64,000 nucleotides of DNA, taken from positions 244,757 to 308,756 of the forward strand of contig VXAA01000089.1 of NCBI GenBank assembly GCA_013399115.1. Reading direction: 5' to 3'. The translations under genes and the position numbers were made by a program. Source of the stretch: Anseranas semipalmata (lineage: Eukaryota > Chordata > Aves > Anseriformes > Anseranatidae). Within the stretch, counting starts at the first letter, position 1, and each line of letters opens with the position of its first letter. The notes below the pieces were generated by a model. That model worked only from the letters and a program-made list of their open reading frames with translations. It was not told where the DNA came from and did no database searches. This document shows positions 48,248 to 62,900 of this stretch, piece after piece.

Positions 48248-51200
48248 AGATAGTTATATAGAGATTTTCATGGAATGTGGGAGATTTGAAGATAAATCTC
48301 CCCTTCTTTTACTCCAAGTAACATACTCTTTCCCCCACACAATACTATACATAAAATGAGCCATGGAGAACTATTTTCCCAAGCAGAAGGAAATGCTGTA
48401 TTTTTGAGGTGGGTAGCTACATTTCAAAGCCAGAAATCTTCATGAAAGACATTTGTACAGTGCCATCTGGACAAGTTTTTAATTAACATGAAAAATAAAA
48501 AAAATGAACAGAGGGACCAACAATTTCTTCCTGTTCAAAGGCACAGTTCTACAAGGAGAAAAACACCCATGGCTATACTTTTGAAGGATTAATAAAGATC
48601 ATATACCTCGGATTTATAAAAATAAATTTAGAATGAGAAAGGAGTATTTAAAACATTTATGGTTAATGTTATTAATTTATTAATTCTATTAATTTAAAAG
48701 AATTTTGTTTTCTTTAAGCAGAGAAAGCCTGAAAGAATAATGCCATCAGATGAAGAAAAATTTGTGTCTATTCTGAATGATGGATTCTTTACATCTAATC
48801 AGATAATTAGGATAATTTTGAGGAAGAAACAAGGAGATTAATTTCCCTCTGTTTTGGTGCACATAATACAGGAATTTAGCTATCTGTCTATTTACAATGT
48901 AATCACCCCTTTTGTATCTGAGCATCAGAAGGTAATAAAACATATGATTACACTGGAGACTGAGCTTTCTGCCTGTCTTGTGAAGTGTTGAGAAAGAGAG
49001 AGTATGTGCACTATTATTCTTGCATTGCTTTGCAGTCTTGGAGAAACAGTATCATCTTTTTAACTACTGATCTGCTTCTTCATCTGGTTTTCTTGTTATA
49101 TTTTTAAATCAGGATCATTTACATTCCTATTTCTGGATGAAAAGAGAAATCAAAGGGTACTTGTGACCATGGAAGATTTTATTCAATTTATCTTGGAACA
49201 GATATAACCTTCTATATCCATATATATCTGTGTATCTTTCTTGTCTGCTGAAACATATATCATCAGCCTCAAATTGGGAGGGTGTTGTCTATTGCTACAA
49301 ATCTATCTTGTCCTCTTCCTTCCTCATATGGATTCCGTAATACTTTTAATAATGCTTTAATAGATGTTGAGATTTTTGGAATAGGAAGACAACTTATAGT
49401 TAAACAGAAATGATACACTTTTTATGCTGGAGGAGAAACAAGCAAAAGATAACTCTGCAAGTGTGAAACCAAAGGCGTAGGGAACATATGTCTCCCATTG
49501 GGAACAGGTGCTAACTGATTCAATGTGAGTAAAGGATGCTAACATTGCTACGTGAGGCAACATCTGGGCTTAGAGTGAATCACTTCTGAAAATGGCCAGA
49601 AGCTAGAGTGTGGGGAGAAAAGACTGTGGCTCTCATATTTAGGTTATTATGAAGTTGCTTCTTTACTCTGCCCTAACACCATTAGTTAAATAACCTAACA
49701 AGTACAACATCTATGGCAAAGTCTAAATTTAGGAACATACTTCAGGCATCAAGACAATGAGTGTTCAGGAGAAAATCTAATTTTATTCTTAGCATTATTT
49801 GAGTTTGAAAAATGATGTTGTGTCTATTTAGCATGTTAAATGTAATCTACGGATTAGTACAAGATGTTCCTTTGGCCTCCAGATGTTTCTCCTTCCTTGT
49901 GTATGTTCATTCTGTTCAGAGCACTGCTGCCAAGTCTTCTTTTTCCTACTCCAAATTTCTCATCCTGTGTTTCTAAGTCTGTTTTTTTTCCCCTGACTTG
50001 CTCTAACACTCAACATCAAAAGTAATCTGTTTCACTGCAATTATTCAAGTGGATCCAATGGAGTCAGATTTGGCATTCATCTGACTAAATGTGGAGATAG
50101 GCAACATAGACGTCTACATTTGAACCAGCTGTCTTGGATACCACTGTAGCTGGGGAGATAAAGTCAACACAGCGAACAGAGATTAAAATGAGATTCATCT
50201 GACCAAATGTAGGCATTTACTTTAGGATGAGGTGAATCTTGCACTAAACTCTGTTGACTGAAATGGTTGCTTGTGTTGGCTCTGTCACACACTGGCATTC
50301 TCACTGTAGACAGGTGCATTTAGATTAATCCCACCCTAAGCAAGCAGTTGTCATTGATTTTCTACAGGATTAGTGTAACAATCTTGTTTTAAAAGTACTA
50401 GCCTGCTCCCTTGTCAGTAAGGCTCCAAAAACCCTGTGCCTGATCCGGAGCAGGGAGGTTTCTTTTTCTCATATCTTGTTTTCTCTTCCTTAAGTCTCAT
50501 TGGTTTTCCCTGTTACTCCTCTCCCTGCTTCTTCCATGCTTCCCTTGTATGTTGAATATGACTTTACGGTGGAGAAGGAGGAATGTTTTTACTTCTCCTC
50601 TGAGACACTGCTACAGGACAGACCTTTCTGCTGAACTCAGTCTATTTAGATCGAGTATCTGAAGCATTGTTTTGAGTAAGGAACCAGCTCGATGGTGAAA
50701 GGGGCATGTGTCAGTTCCTCTGGAGTCCTAGAAATGAGTGTAAGAAAAAGCTGAGTTAAACCTGTTTCACACCTTTTTAGCGAATATATTTTATTGGCCA
50801 AGGACTTGTCTTATTCACTGCCTGCTTTTCATCTGTTGAGACTGTAAATTCCTCAGAACAAATGCAGGGTTTGTCTTCCTGATCCACTTCATCATTCACA
50901 TCCCACTCTAAAAGATGGTTAGGTGGATGTGTGAAAGAGAGCAATTACCTGACTACCTTGCTCTCTAGGTTTATATTTATATTATTTATATTTATTCATA
51001 TCATCATTCATATTTGAACCTCAGGGACTTCCTTATTCTGCAGAGCACAGAGGCAGCTAATACTAAGAGACCAATGCTCTCTCAGAGAGTCACATGTGAC
51101 TATAAATTTACATTATTTGCTATTACAACAAAAATGAGTGCATGAATTAAGTGTGCAGATGTAGAGACATCGTTTTGGAGATGTTAACATTAAACAATGG

Positions 51201-51865
51201 AGGTTGCCAATTAGGAAAGGTGTTCAACCATATGTATAGCTGCCAACATATGTATAATCTGTCTCTACCTATATGTTTAAGTTGCCTTTTGGATATGGGC
51301 CTAGAAATTAAATTTCATATGAAATATCTTCTCCTACACTGACTTACATTTCTGTTTAATGATATTTTTTCTGCTTACATTTTTAGTTCTTGATTTTGTT
51401 TTCCTATAACCAAAATTGAAAATTGCTGCTTTAAATTATGAACACATATTATGATATACAAGTACCATGTAAAACTTACTTCCAAGGCCACGCTGAAACT
51501 TGTGCTGAGATTTTCTGTAAATATGGACAAATGGTGATTTAATCAAGATATACTGAAAACATGCAAGCATCTTGTAGCTTGTTTTGGGCAAGAAAATTTA
51601 AGAAAATTTTGAAAATGATTCTTTGGAACTATGAATTATGAATGTAGTTTGTTATAGCTAACGTTACATCTTGAATATTGCTGTTCATATTAAGCATGCA
51701 GATGATTTATCCATTTCTAGAAATGCAAACACTTCCTTTTCTGCTAGTCTGGAGGTAATGCCAAAAGCCTGCTCATTCTAATATATTCAGTTTGTAACTT
51801 TGGCTGCAACAAAAGTGGCTTAATTTAACTTCTGTCTCCATGGTCCATTCTAACACTAGTTACTG
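48248..51865. other. Non-coding sequence, no gene seen
   Basis: AT-rich unique-looking sequence with no coding frame above about 75 codons. No mobile element was recognised. Confidence 0.5.
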
Positions 51866-51898
51866 AAAAAAAAAAAAAANNAAAAAAAAAAAAAAAAA
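51866..51898 (+). repeat. Poly-A tract with a two-base gap
   Basis: A residues interrupted by two unknown bases at 51880-51881. Its real length is uncertain. No retrocopy is recognisable immediately upstream. Confidence 0.9.
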
Positions 51899-53915
51899 GC
51901 CTGACTTACAGACAATGGATTTAACTTTACAAACAGTACTTAATGGTTAGAAAGTAGAGGTAGCTGAGTGGACACACCATTCTTCAAGTCTACTCTGTGT
52001 GTCTACCGGTTTTTCTTCTGAGAATAAATTCATTTGTCATTGTGGGAAATTGCTGCTAAGTAAAGCTGACCTTGAGACCATGGTGTTATGTGAATATTGT
52101 CTGAAGACATGTTGCTGTTGCACTCAGTCTTTATAAATGGCAAAGCTGGATTTTTTAGACTTGTAAGGTGGAAAAGACTTCAACATAAATTTAAGCCACT
52201 ATCCCTGAATTCTTCATTTTGAACCATGCTTCTTTAGATACAGTCTGCGACATGAGATGTCAAGAATTCAGAGGAATAATTGAGGGTTCGGAAAAAAACC
52301 TTCTATAGAAACTTTCAGGAATGATAGTCATGTATTTAATATGATGGTAAGCTAAGATTCTTTCAAACCTCTTGGACACTTAAAAAGTTATTTTAATTGG
52401 AATTTTGTGATATATAAAAGGAAATTATTTCTTCCATGGAAAGATACCTGTGTTTTAAGGTGAATGCATGTTATAAGGGAAGGGAACTGTGACCATTCTC
52501 CAGTTACAATTCAACTGGACAATTATAACCAGGTTTTTACCCCTCACAGAGAGGTATTCTGAAAATAAAAAGGAATAATATACAGAGCAAGAGAATAGTA
52601 ATACAGACATGCATAGGTAAAATAACTTTACAGTTCTGTTTAAATAACTTTAAAAATGATGTTAAGAGAAAGGACAGAATGAATCATGCAGGTATCTAAA
52701 TACCTAGTGTTCCTATAAGTACTAAATAGCCTCTGAGACATCTATGTCAGGCTGGCAAATATGTCAGCAAAACTCCAGCTGTCTAGAACAACAGCCAGGT
52801 GTCACACCCTAAAACATCTAAAATGGCACTAGATATCCATGTTTAGGAAACCAACTCCCACCCAGAGAGCCTACCTTGATTTGATAAAAATATTTCAATG
52901 TCGGAGGTTTCAGGAAACAGATTTAAGTATCTTTAAAGATCACATTCATACTGGAAATCTCTTTTGCTTAGCACAAAAACAAATTCTTGTAATCATGTGT
53001 CAAAATGATTATCGTGGTCTGAATAGCTGGAGGAGAATTGGAGGCTGTAAAACCAAGAGATTCATTTAACCAGTGATGCAAGAGACTGAGACATGCCTGA
53101 GGCCTCGATAGCATTCCCTGTCAGTGTGACCAAGTGCCCGAATGAGCAAATACCCTCCTTGCAGAGCAAAGATCTCTTTTTTTCCTTGAAGAATCCTAAA
53201 CTATGTCCTTGATCAGATAGGGAGGGAAAAAACACAAACACAACACTTGTGCTTGAAAATTATTGTTTTTTACATACCTGGTATGTTGAAGTAATAAAAG
53301 ACCAAATTATACCTAGGAGGGGGGAATGAATCTAGCTGAAGTTTTAAATAGCTATGAAAAAATTCTGCCGGTGTTGTTTTTGGATGAAGCATTTCTTTAT
53401 TGTGCTTTTAAATTCTTGTCAAGAATATCTAGAGTGCTAAATGGGCATTCTGCAGTATGGAATTTTAAAATTGGAGTAAGTAAACATTGCATTATTTGAA
53501 GGAGTAAAGTGATTTCCCAATTGTGAGGAACAAGCAGCCTCAGTCATCTGGCAAACTGTCATACTGGCCTCTTATGTTAAAGCAAAAAAAAAAAAAAAGA
53601 TCCCACAGAATATCTACCTTAACTCTCACTGTCTTCTCATAGATTATAAATCTCAAACCAAAAAAACAATGCACCTTTCATGCATAACAAGGAACAGCTC
53701 TCCAGCACAACATGGGATGTCGAGGACAGGAAGAAGCCAGATGTAAAGATCTCCATGTGCATCACCGGGGTTGATGCAAGGGACTAGAAAAACAGATCAC
53801 TTGGAAAAGGTGCATCAGATAGCCAAGAGCACCTTTACATGCCGCAGTGACCTTCCCTGGATCTGCATGGCTAGCGAAAGCACTGTCCACTTATGAAAAA
53901 GGAGAGAGTCTGCTG
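51899..53915. other. Non-coding sequence, no gene seen
   Basis: AT-rich sequence with a poly-A run at 53583-53599. Nothing else is recognisable. Confidence 0.5.
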
Positions 53916-53999
53916 GGTGATCCTATAGTGGCCATACTATAGGATATTACAGGTCACTCTATATGGGTGATCACCATCTGGCGATGGTGATCCTATAGT
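53916..53999. repeat. Compound direct and inverted repeat, two adjacent hairpins
   Basis: GGTGATCCTATAGT occurs exactly at 53916-53929 and again at 53986-53999. Between them ACTATAGGAT (53936-53945) is the exact reverse complement of the core, giving a 10-base stem with the six-base loop GGCCAT. A second perfect stem GATCACCATC/GATGGTGATC (53969-53978 and 53983-53992) has a four-base TGGC loop. GGTGATCACC (53966-53975) is itself a palindrome. Three copies of one short motif in both orientations thus sit in 84 bases. Confidence 0.85.
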
Positions 54000-56900
54000 A
54001 CCAAAATCTGCGACTTCCAAAATCTCACCAGAGCTTGTCTGATGATACAGTCACCCAGGACAAAGTCTGTGATTGTGGTAGCTGGAGACACTTCAGCTGG
54101 GCAGAAACGAGATGATGGGAGAAGGGGAGAATATGAACAAGGGGAGAAGAATGCAATTTGTGTGATTGTTGATAGGATCAATATGTTGTAGAAAGGAACA
54201 TCCTTTCCACCTTTACTCTTGACCTTATGTTTTGCTTATTTATCTCTGCATTAGACTCCCAGACCTGTAACCATCTGATAGCACTAGTACATTTCACACA
54301 AGATTATTCTGTTTTGCTTTTCTACTCCCCCCCCAAATGAAAAATAAGTACACCTGCATATTTTAATGTTAAGTGATCATTCCAATGACACTACCAATTT
54401 GATACAATAATTTGAAGGTTACGCTTTTGTGATCTTTATGTGATGTTACTGATGTGTGGATTTCTAGTTGTGATTTATTTACTGAAATTAAGAGAAATCA
54501 GGCAAGATGAAGATAAAAAAAGCCCCCATCAGTGACTAACAGAATAATTATAATTCACCTCTACCACTTCTGTATGAATATAAATTCAGATTTATTTCAC
54601 TGAAGCCATTGAGTTATATCAGCCTAAATCTACATATTTGCTATTTGTTAAGAAACAAATGATTCAAGGACATTTTGACTTTGATGTACTTTTCCTCATC
54701 CTCATTAATCTTTACAATGACATATATGCGTATGATCTGAAAAAGAATGTAATTCCGCTTAAGAAGAAAAGTCAACACCATCATTTAGTATTGGAATGGG
54801 TGATATTTTTTTTAATCCAGAAAATTTCATGTTGACATTTTTTCAGGTAGCAAATTAATCACAGAGAAGACAGAATGGCATTAAAAAAAAAAAAAAAACA
54901 CATCTGCTAGTGTTGTTATTGCCAGCTTCTAACTCAGCAATGACAAGTGTATATTTTTCACAGAGAAGATTTTATTTTTCACTTACTGGGTGCTCTGAAC
55001 AAGCTCAGAATGAAAAACTGAACATGTGCTGCTGGCATTCACTCACAGTAGAAATGCTCAAATGGTGGTACTTCTACCAACATCCAAACTTTCTTCTAAT
55101 TCCAAAATCCATCCATTGGCTCAAAATTTCTTCCACTGGTATGTTTCCTTCTGTGACATGCAGAACAAGGCCTTGGTATGAGAGGATGCCTACCAGTAGC
55201 AGGGTACCTTGCATTTTTTAGGGACAATGTCTGCACTGCAAAGAGCAATCCTAAGACATCACAGAAAAATTAGAGGTTGCTCTGGCAAAATTCAGAGATT
55301 GTTGGGCCTACCTGCTCATTTTTCTGTAGTGGTACATTTGGGAACTAATAGACTACTTTGAAATTTTCAGCTTTATTTCCAGTGGGGCTCTGAAGTAGGG
55401 CTCTGCTCCTAACAGCTCTGTACTGGACCATTAGAAACTACTTTTCCCCCAAAGCTTTAGAGGCTGAGTGAGCCTGAGTGCAAGCAGGCTCAGGTTCAGT
55501 CTCTAAGCCTCTTTCCCCATACCTGTTAGGTACCTCACAAAGTTTATAGTTGATCAATAAGAAACAGGCACAGGTATGCTGGGAGGATTTTAGTTGGCTT
55601 TTCTGGGCTCCACTGTCTGTGTTGTATGTTCTGGGCTTAACTCTGGTTTTCTTGTGTGGTTGCAGCCCCAGCCTCTGCCAGGAACAGAAATGGATGCCCT
55701 AGCGCATGCACTATGCTCCATGCTGGGAATGGGATGGAGCACTCAGCACTGCCTCGTGAGCTGTGTACACACAGGTGGAGAGGAAATCTGCAGTACTGCT
55801 TCACATCAGGCTGAGACAATGACATTAATGTCAGATTAGCTGGGGAAGAAGAGAGTTTACCATAAGTTTCTATGAACAGAAGTTTATGTGCACAAAATAA
55901 GGAACCAGCTGAACATACAGGGCATTCTGGATGGTGGTGTCATTTTGAACATAATGCTACAATTATTTCTGCATCTTTGAATATCCATGCACAAACATCA
56001 GAAGGAGCATCATTTGGAAAGTCACTTACGCTGGAGTGAAGTGACATTATGCCTATGCCACTTCTTAGCTCCTGCATGGTGATCCATGTAATCTTTGCAC
56101 AGATGCTCTGCAGGGACATGTCAGTGGGGTGACATCGTGACCAGGGACGCTGCAGTAACAGCAAAAATGGTGTCCATGGACTGACTTACCTTCCAGCTCT
56201 GGAGTAAGTAGGTGGTTCGGCAGCATCACTATGTCATTTATTGAAAAGTTTTTCTCTGTGGACATTTGAAAAGTACATATGGCATTTTGAAAAACATTGC
56301 CACATTTAGGCCTCAAGCAGCCATTCCAGAAGGCAGCAGATTTGACAGCTAATGATGGACTTTGGTACCAGCTAAGAGTAGCTGGTTGGAAAAAGTTGAC
56401 CCTGATATAAACAGAGTTTTTTACTTCATTAATGGTAATGTGGGACTATTTGGAAAAGGTATGAGAAGCATTGCCTACTCAGCTTGCTTAATCTAGGAAA
56501 TAAGCATCTGTCATTTATTTAAGAATCTGGTCTCTATTTAATTGCATTTTCAATTATTTTGCTTTATGTGTACTTATAAATAGATTCTCCCTGAAAAATG
56601 TAATGAGTTCAAGTTAGTAATAGGTAATTCACTGACAAAAAAAAGGAATGATGCTTTAATAGAATTAATTGGTAATGAAATTCTTTTATCGAAGTCAGAT
56701 ATAAGACGTGATTTATATGTATTGCCGCTGATGCCAAGAGAATATTCTTAACATCTCTCCTGGAAGCCTTCAGACTGGTGGTGTGGTATCCAAATGTACG
56801 CTTTACTGTCATTTCTAAAAGGAGTTGAGGATAGTTCCAGCACTCCTTTTTTACTCTTCCAGATAAAAATGCCTTTTTTTTAGAAGACTATATAACAATT

Positions 56901-59900
56901 TCCTCCGAAAAACATGTTTCAGATAAAGAAATTAATGTGCTGATGCATTAAAATTATTATTCTTCATGAAATTAAGGTCTGAGTATGGTTAGCAGAAATT
57001 ATATATGTTTCTTCAGGCAAAAGCTACAGGGTTAAGGATTTGGGGGTGAGAAATACATTTTTATCATAGAAATTTGCTTTAAAATAGAGACTTTCTTCTT
57101 TTTGTAAAAAACAGGAAGACAAATTTGTCACAGCTAAAGATTATTTTCTGTAGCGGGGTAAGTTGTTTATTCCTTTCTAAGTGACAGCCTTCAGATGGTT
57201 TTAGATTCTTCTGAGAATCCACCCACTACTTAAACTCTCTCCTAAGATAAATTTTCAGGAGTGTTTTGCACCTAGATTCATTTATTCTGGTAACCAGGGA
57301 CAGGTACAAAAAGCCAAGTCAAAAACCCAAACAGCATCCAGAGTTTGTTAAAAGTTTACTGAATTGCCTAAGTCACAGAAGTGTTACATAACTATAAACT
57401 GAATGAACACTTGCTGAAGTTAAAAACAAAGTGTAGCTGAGGATTTTATCAACAGGATCTTTTTGTATTACAAGAAATCTTGAAAGAGCTGTCAATGGCT
57501 GAATTGCATTAGCTATCTCAGGACAGAGCACATGTTACACGCCATCTTTTGCTTTGAGAGTTAATTAAGCAGGGAGAACTGAGAGGTATATATTTGCCTT
57601 CAAATTATATACTTGTCTTATTTAAACTTATTTCACATGCTGATTTTCTGGCATGGGTATTCTTAGTCCCATCTGCTAGAGTGCCGTTGTGCTTCTTCAC
57701 ATCATAAACTTATTCATCAGTTGCAGATGAGCAAAGCGCCAAGCCTATTTCAATATATGTTCTGGGATAAAATGTGCAAAACACACATATACATTCTTGC
57801 TGGGAACAACGAGTTGCAAATTTTGTCTATGTGCTTCTCAAAAAGGGCAACAGTGTGAACATTTGGCCTCTTACCAGTAACAAACTCTTCCATCCTCAGC
57901 TACCTCAGCTGCACATCCCTGGTTGCACTTTTTCACAGAGAAGGAAAGGCAGTGCTCTGGAGTCAGGTGGTTCTTTGGGACTCCAGGCCTCTGCATGTTC
58001 ACTCTCTGCAGCAACTAAAAATAACTGAGTTTTCAATTCATTTTTCAGTTGCTTTGTCACTCTGCAGGATCACTTAGAATAGCAAACTGACTTTTTTTTA
58101 TTAAAATCAGAGAATGTCAAAACATGATTATCACGTTCAAGATGAAGCATGCCCAAATCCATGCCTTCTAGCTTCAGCTACATCAGTAACTTTCCTCTTC
58201 TTTATTCCCATCTCCTCCTCCTGGAAAGAAGGCAAATAGTACTATTTTTCCTCTCTCTCTGCCCAACATAAACTACACGTTTTGCAGATGGACCACATCT
58301 GCACCTACTCAGTATTTCACCAACACAGAAATGTGACTTACAGAATTCTGCATAAACCAACACAAAAACAAACAAATAAACAAATTAAGCTGATTATCCT
58401 GAAATGCTGCACGCAACATAAAATAAAATAAAAATAAAAAAATAAGGACAAGGAAATGTAATCTAAATGGCATGGATAAATATCTGTCTGCTGACTAGCT
58501 CAGAGAGTAACTCATCAAACTCCAATTCTGTATAAGAAAACCCCGAAGCAGTTCCTAACATAGATGCTTAAGAGAAAAGGCACCTCAGATGACCCCTCTG
58601 AGGAAAACTATTTTTTATCTGATTCTAAATGAGGAGGTTTGCATCAGGGGCTGGTGACACATACCCAGGCTGGCAGTTAAAAAAGTGGGTGAAAAAACAT
58701 ATGATGGAGAGGATGGCACTGGATGGATCAGGAAAAGATTTTTTGCCTAAGCTCAAAATGTGCTTGGGTGGTGCAGTCCTTTTTTGGTCCCTCTGTCCAT
58801 TTAGTGTGTTGTGAGGAGGATCTGTGAGTTGCTGCAATGAGTGACAAAACTCTGACAGATTTCCAAGAGGGAAGGTTTGCCACCCTTCGGAGAGGACCTA
58901 GGCTATCGGTCTGTGCAGCACACAGAATAGGGAGGCCTTGAAGTCCTTGCAGTCTGTAGGTGATGCCATAATACAGCTCAGGAATTAGGGACAGTAAGCA
59001 GAATTTGACTCCTAAAGCATCTACAATCATACTTTTGCTAATTAAAAGAGAATAAAAATCACTGAAAATGCAATTAGACTTTGAATATATTTTCCAGCAC
59101 TCATTCCTGGGAAGGCGAAAGAGAACTATTTTGATAAGAGAGAAAATACAAAGGATGCTTCTCTGAGATATTTATTGCATACAGAAATACTAGTCCCGAA
59201 GAATGGAAGAACAGAAGAGTATTGGTTGTTTTTTGTTGTTGTTTCTCCAAATAATTTAATAAAATAATTTAATTTAATTTAAAATAAACATATTTTACCT
59301 ACTGATTAAATTGATCACTGGACTTCCCAAAATATCCTTTAAGACCCCTATAGTCTCATTAAGAGGAGTTTGTCTAGCATGAGAAAGGAAGACTGATGTG
59401 GTATTTCCCTTCATTTACCTCAAGAGAGATTATCTGGGCCATGAGCTGTAGTGCAGGCACTGGTATCTATTCACCTTCCACACCAGTTTCAGCTGTTGGA
59501 CTGTCAGTGGCACAAGGAATGAATTACAGCCATGTCAGAGAAAAAGGAGAAAAAGTCAATACAGACTGGAGGACTCTATCGCATTCGAGCCTGTGATGCT
59601 TTAATGGTTATACAGAGTGTGAATACAGTTAATTTTTTGTAGAAATCATGCGATGTTGCACATGCCTGCCCACAGCTGTGACATTTGCTTGAAAACACCT
59701 GCTATTTCTGAGGGTCACTGACTCACTAAGGTTCATTAACTCCAGATATAATGTTGGCTGAAGAAGCTGTCTCATCATATTCTGACCTCTTTAGTTCAAA
59801 TGAACCATTTTTGCAGCTCAGGCTGGCTGAGCAGTGCAGTCAGAAGGGCAAAGGTGCACGGTGAGAGGTTAATAACCCCAGCTATAACCGGGCTACATTT

Positions 59901-62900
59901 CAGACTGTGCAGGGGGCAGTACTCTTTCCCTGTTGGTCCCATCACTGCCTCCATCACCTCACCCAGCCACCACCAACTCAATGGAGATAACCTTTTTGCA
60001 GTACATAGAGCTAAAGGTTGAAGTGGGGGCAGCCTCAGCATAATTAGAAAATGTGTACATAGGAGACAAATGGTGAATAACATGGAAGAAAAGTGACTAG
60101 GTTTCATGAAAATTTTGCAAATTAAACAGACTATCTGTGTCCTGAAAAATGAACTCTTCAATAGAGGAAGACCTTTAAATCTGTGCTTGAAGAAGAATAC
60201 CTCTTTGCAGCATTCTCTGGCCATGCAGCAAAATACTTTACTATTTACTGAGCACTAAGAAGCATTCAGCTGGCTTAAATGATGGGAAAGAGAATGATGG
60301 ATTTAGGCCTCAAGGTTTAACTTCTTCTAATGTGTGACTTTTATTAAAATCACTCTCCACACTTAAAAAATTATTTTCATTTTTGCACAGGGATTCACAC
60401 CTGGAGGTCTGGAGTGAGTTGGGGAACAGTATCAGCTAGGCAGCGAATACTGCCTTTCTTTCCTGATGATCAGTAGGTGCACAGACAGTGAGGAAAGCAG
60501 TTATTCTTTTTTCCACAGTTTTACTTTCTTGTAATTTTTCAAGGCCCATAAAAATAATGATGAAGAGATCAGCAATCCAGTTACAATGAACTTACTTTTC
60601 TTTTTGTTGGTGAGGGAGTCTCTGGCCTTTCGTATTTTACAAAATGGGAGAGGGAGAATATTAAAAAGGTGCAGTTAAAAATGAAAAGATCAGAAAGAAA
60701 ATACAGCTTGTCATTGAACTCCTGTTTTTTATGATAGTTAGGGTGATCTCAAACATATATCCTGTTCTTCTTCCTTGGCTCTCACTGGTATGCTACCACA
60801 TAATGAAGAGAAAAAAAAGTATATTATTGCAAGTTTTACAGTGCCTCAAATCTGCAATGACTTTTGGAAAGTGAGTATATGTTAGTTCAAGTAACCATTG
60901 AACACCAAGAAATACATTACATTACCCCCGTGCAGTTGCTATATCTATATGCAAAAGCTATGCAACAGATGGCAACTCCAGCTAGTCTTTGTCACATTTA
61001 CTTTATTTACATACAAATGAATGGATTTTTTTTTTTTAATTTTTGCATTGTGCCATGGAAATGCCTTTCACAGACTCATTGAGTTGAGAAATACAAATGG
61101 CTTTGCATTACAGATAATATTTGTTACCGTAAGTGAAGCCTGCCATAAGCACCATCACCTCACTTCAGGTGGGAGATGGAAAAATTAGTCAGACCTGTTG
61201 GTTAGGCCTGTTCGGTGAAACAGTGCTTGCCTATCTGTAAAGCATGTTGCGTGCCCAAATCCATTAATAGAATATCAGAATCCAAGAACAGAAATTATTT
61301 TAATAATAATTATGAGGCAAAGATAATAGTGTAACAACAACCTGCATTTGATCTTTTGAGGGACTGAGCTTGCTACTTCTGAATGCAAAAATGTGAGCTT
61401 GCTGTAGTGATTTGTGCCCTTCTATTTTTGGACTGACGCATGGGCCACGTACTTATCTAGAGGTTTCTCTCTAAGGAAATAAGATCTATTGCTGAGGTGC
61501 CATCAAAACTTAAACTAATAACACACACAATGTGTAGAAGCTCCCGAACAACTGCTTGGTCTTTGGTAGCCATGAAAAGCCCCAGAAAGAGAGAAAAGCC
61601 ATACTGGAAGAATTCTTCCTACCATGTACAGCAATGTGCAGAAAGTCTCATTCCCTTTGCTTTGCCCAGATCGTCTCACATATGGATTCATCTGATGACA
61701 AACGGTCCTTGCCAAATCCTTCTCCCAAGGATTGTTTCCCAATTGGTGATGTTTAGTGCTCTCCTGTGTCCACAGATGTGACTGTGGTTGTGCAAACTCT
61801 GCATTTGTATTGTGGCTGCATCTTTTGTCTCTCTGCACCTCTCTTTACATGCTTTACACCCTTTTCCCTCTCTGCCACCTATTCTGATTGCAAATTTTCA
61901 GTACAGCAACTCTCATTTGAATGTACACGGATGAAATCCACATGCAGCTCCTTTTTATAGCAACAAACAAATGCTGATACAGAAACATGCACCAGCATCA
62001 GATTACCGTTGTTTCATTTCTCACATTCCCATTGAGCCCTCTAACACCAGCCTGGTGTAACAATTTGTTTTGACACCTAACCTTGTCACTGTTTTTACTT
62101 TTTCACCCCTAATATTTGGGTATTAAAAACTGTCTCACAGCTACAATTGATCACAGCTTTTGAGATCTTTCTCGTCTTGTTATTCATCTGTTATTTGTAC
62201 ATATATATATTGAAATTATAGGTTTCCTTGTCAACAAAGTTTCTCTCTTTCCATCCAGCAAGTGAGCTCTTCTTGAAAGCTTGCCAGCTGGCTTTTTCTC
62301 TCACCTTGGCCTGAGTTTGCAGTGGAAGTAGAAGGCCTATATTCCTATCTTAGCTGTTAGCCTGGAGGATGATTGCATTGTAACAGATGTAGGCATATTA
62401 CCTTATATTAGCTATTCATAGTAAGCAGAGGACACAGGTAACATCTTAAGGCCTTGTCTGTCTTTGGCTTGAAGCATATATTTGAAGCTTGCATACTACT
62501 GTATTATCTGGAAAGGAGAAGCGATCTTGCACCCAAGGATGTGCAGAGCTGTAACTGTGCTTTGTACAGTGAGGTGCATGCAGAGGGAAGGTTCAACAAA
62601 TCTGTCCTCCCTTTTTATATATTGTCCTCCCTGTTTTATATAACTCTTAACATTTTTGAACCATCTGTCCCATAAGAAATGCTCTCCATTCCAGAAAATG
62701 AGCCTTTAAAAATATCAAAAGAGTGATGGGATAAAAATAGAGTTAGAAACATTTCTTAGGCCCTTTTCCTGAGGTTGGCAGCTCTTGAAAGAAGCTGTTT
62801 CCAGTCAGCATCAGATCAGGGATTTACAATCAGGAAAATATTAATTTCATTTGTACCCAAATGGTATGTTAAGAAAGAAGTGTTTGGGGCAAACTGGATA

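Noticed and set aside
48135..48359. Frame of alternating Ile and Tyr codons
   Set aside because: Produced by the TA/CA microsatellite.
59901..59920. CTCF-like core AGGGGGCAGT
   Set aside because: Only the central part of the CTCF motif is present and the left half does not fit; too weak without ChIP data.
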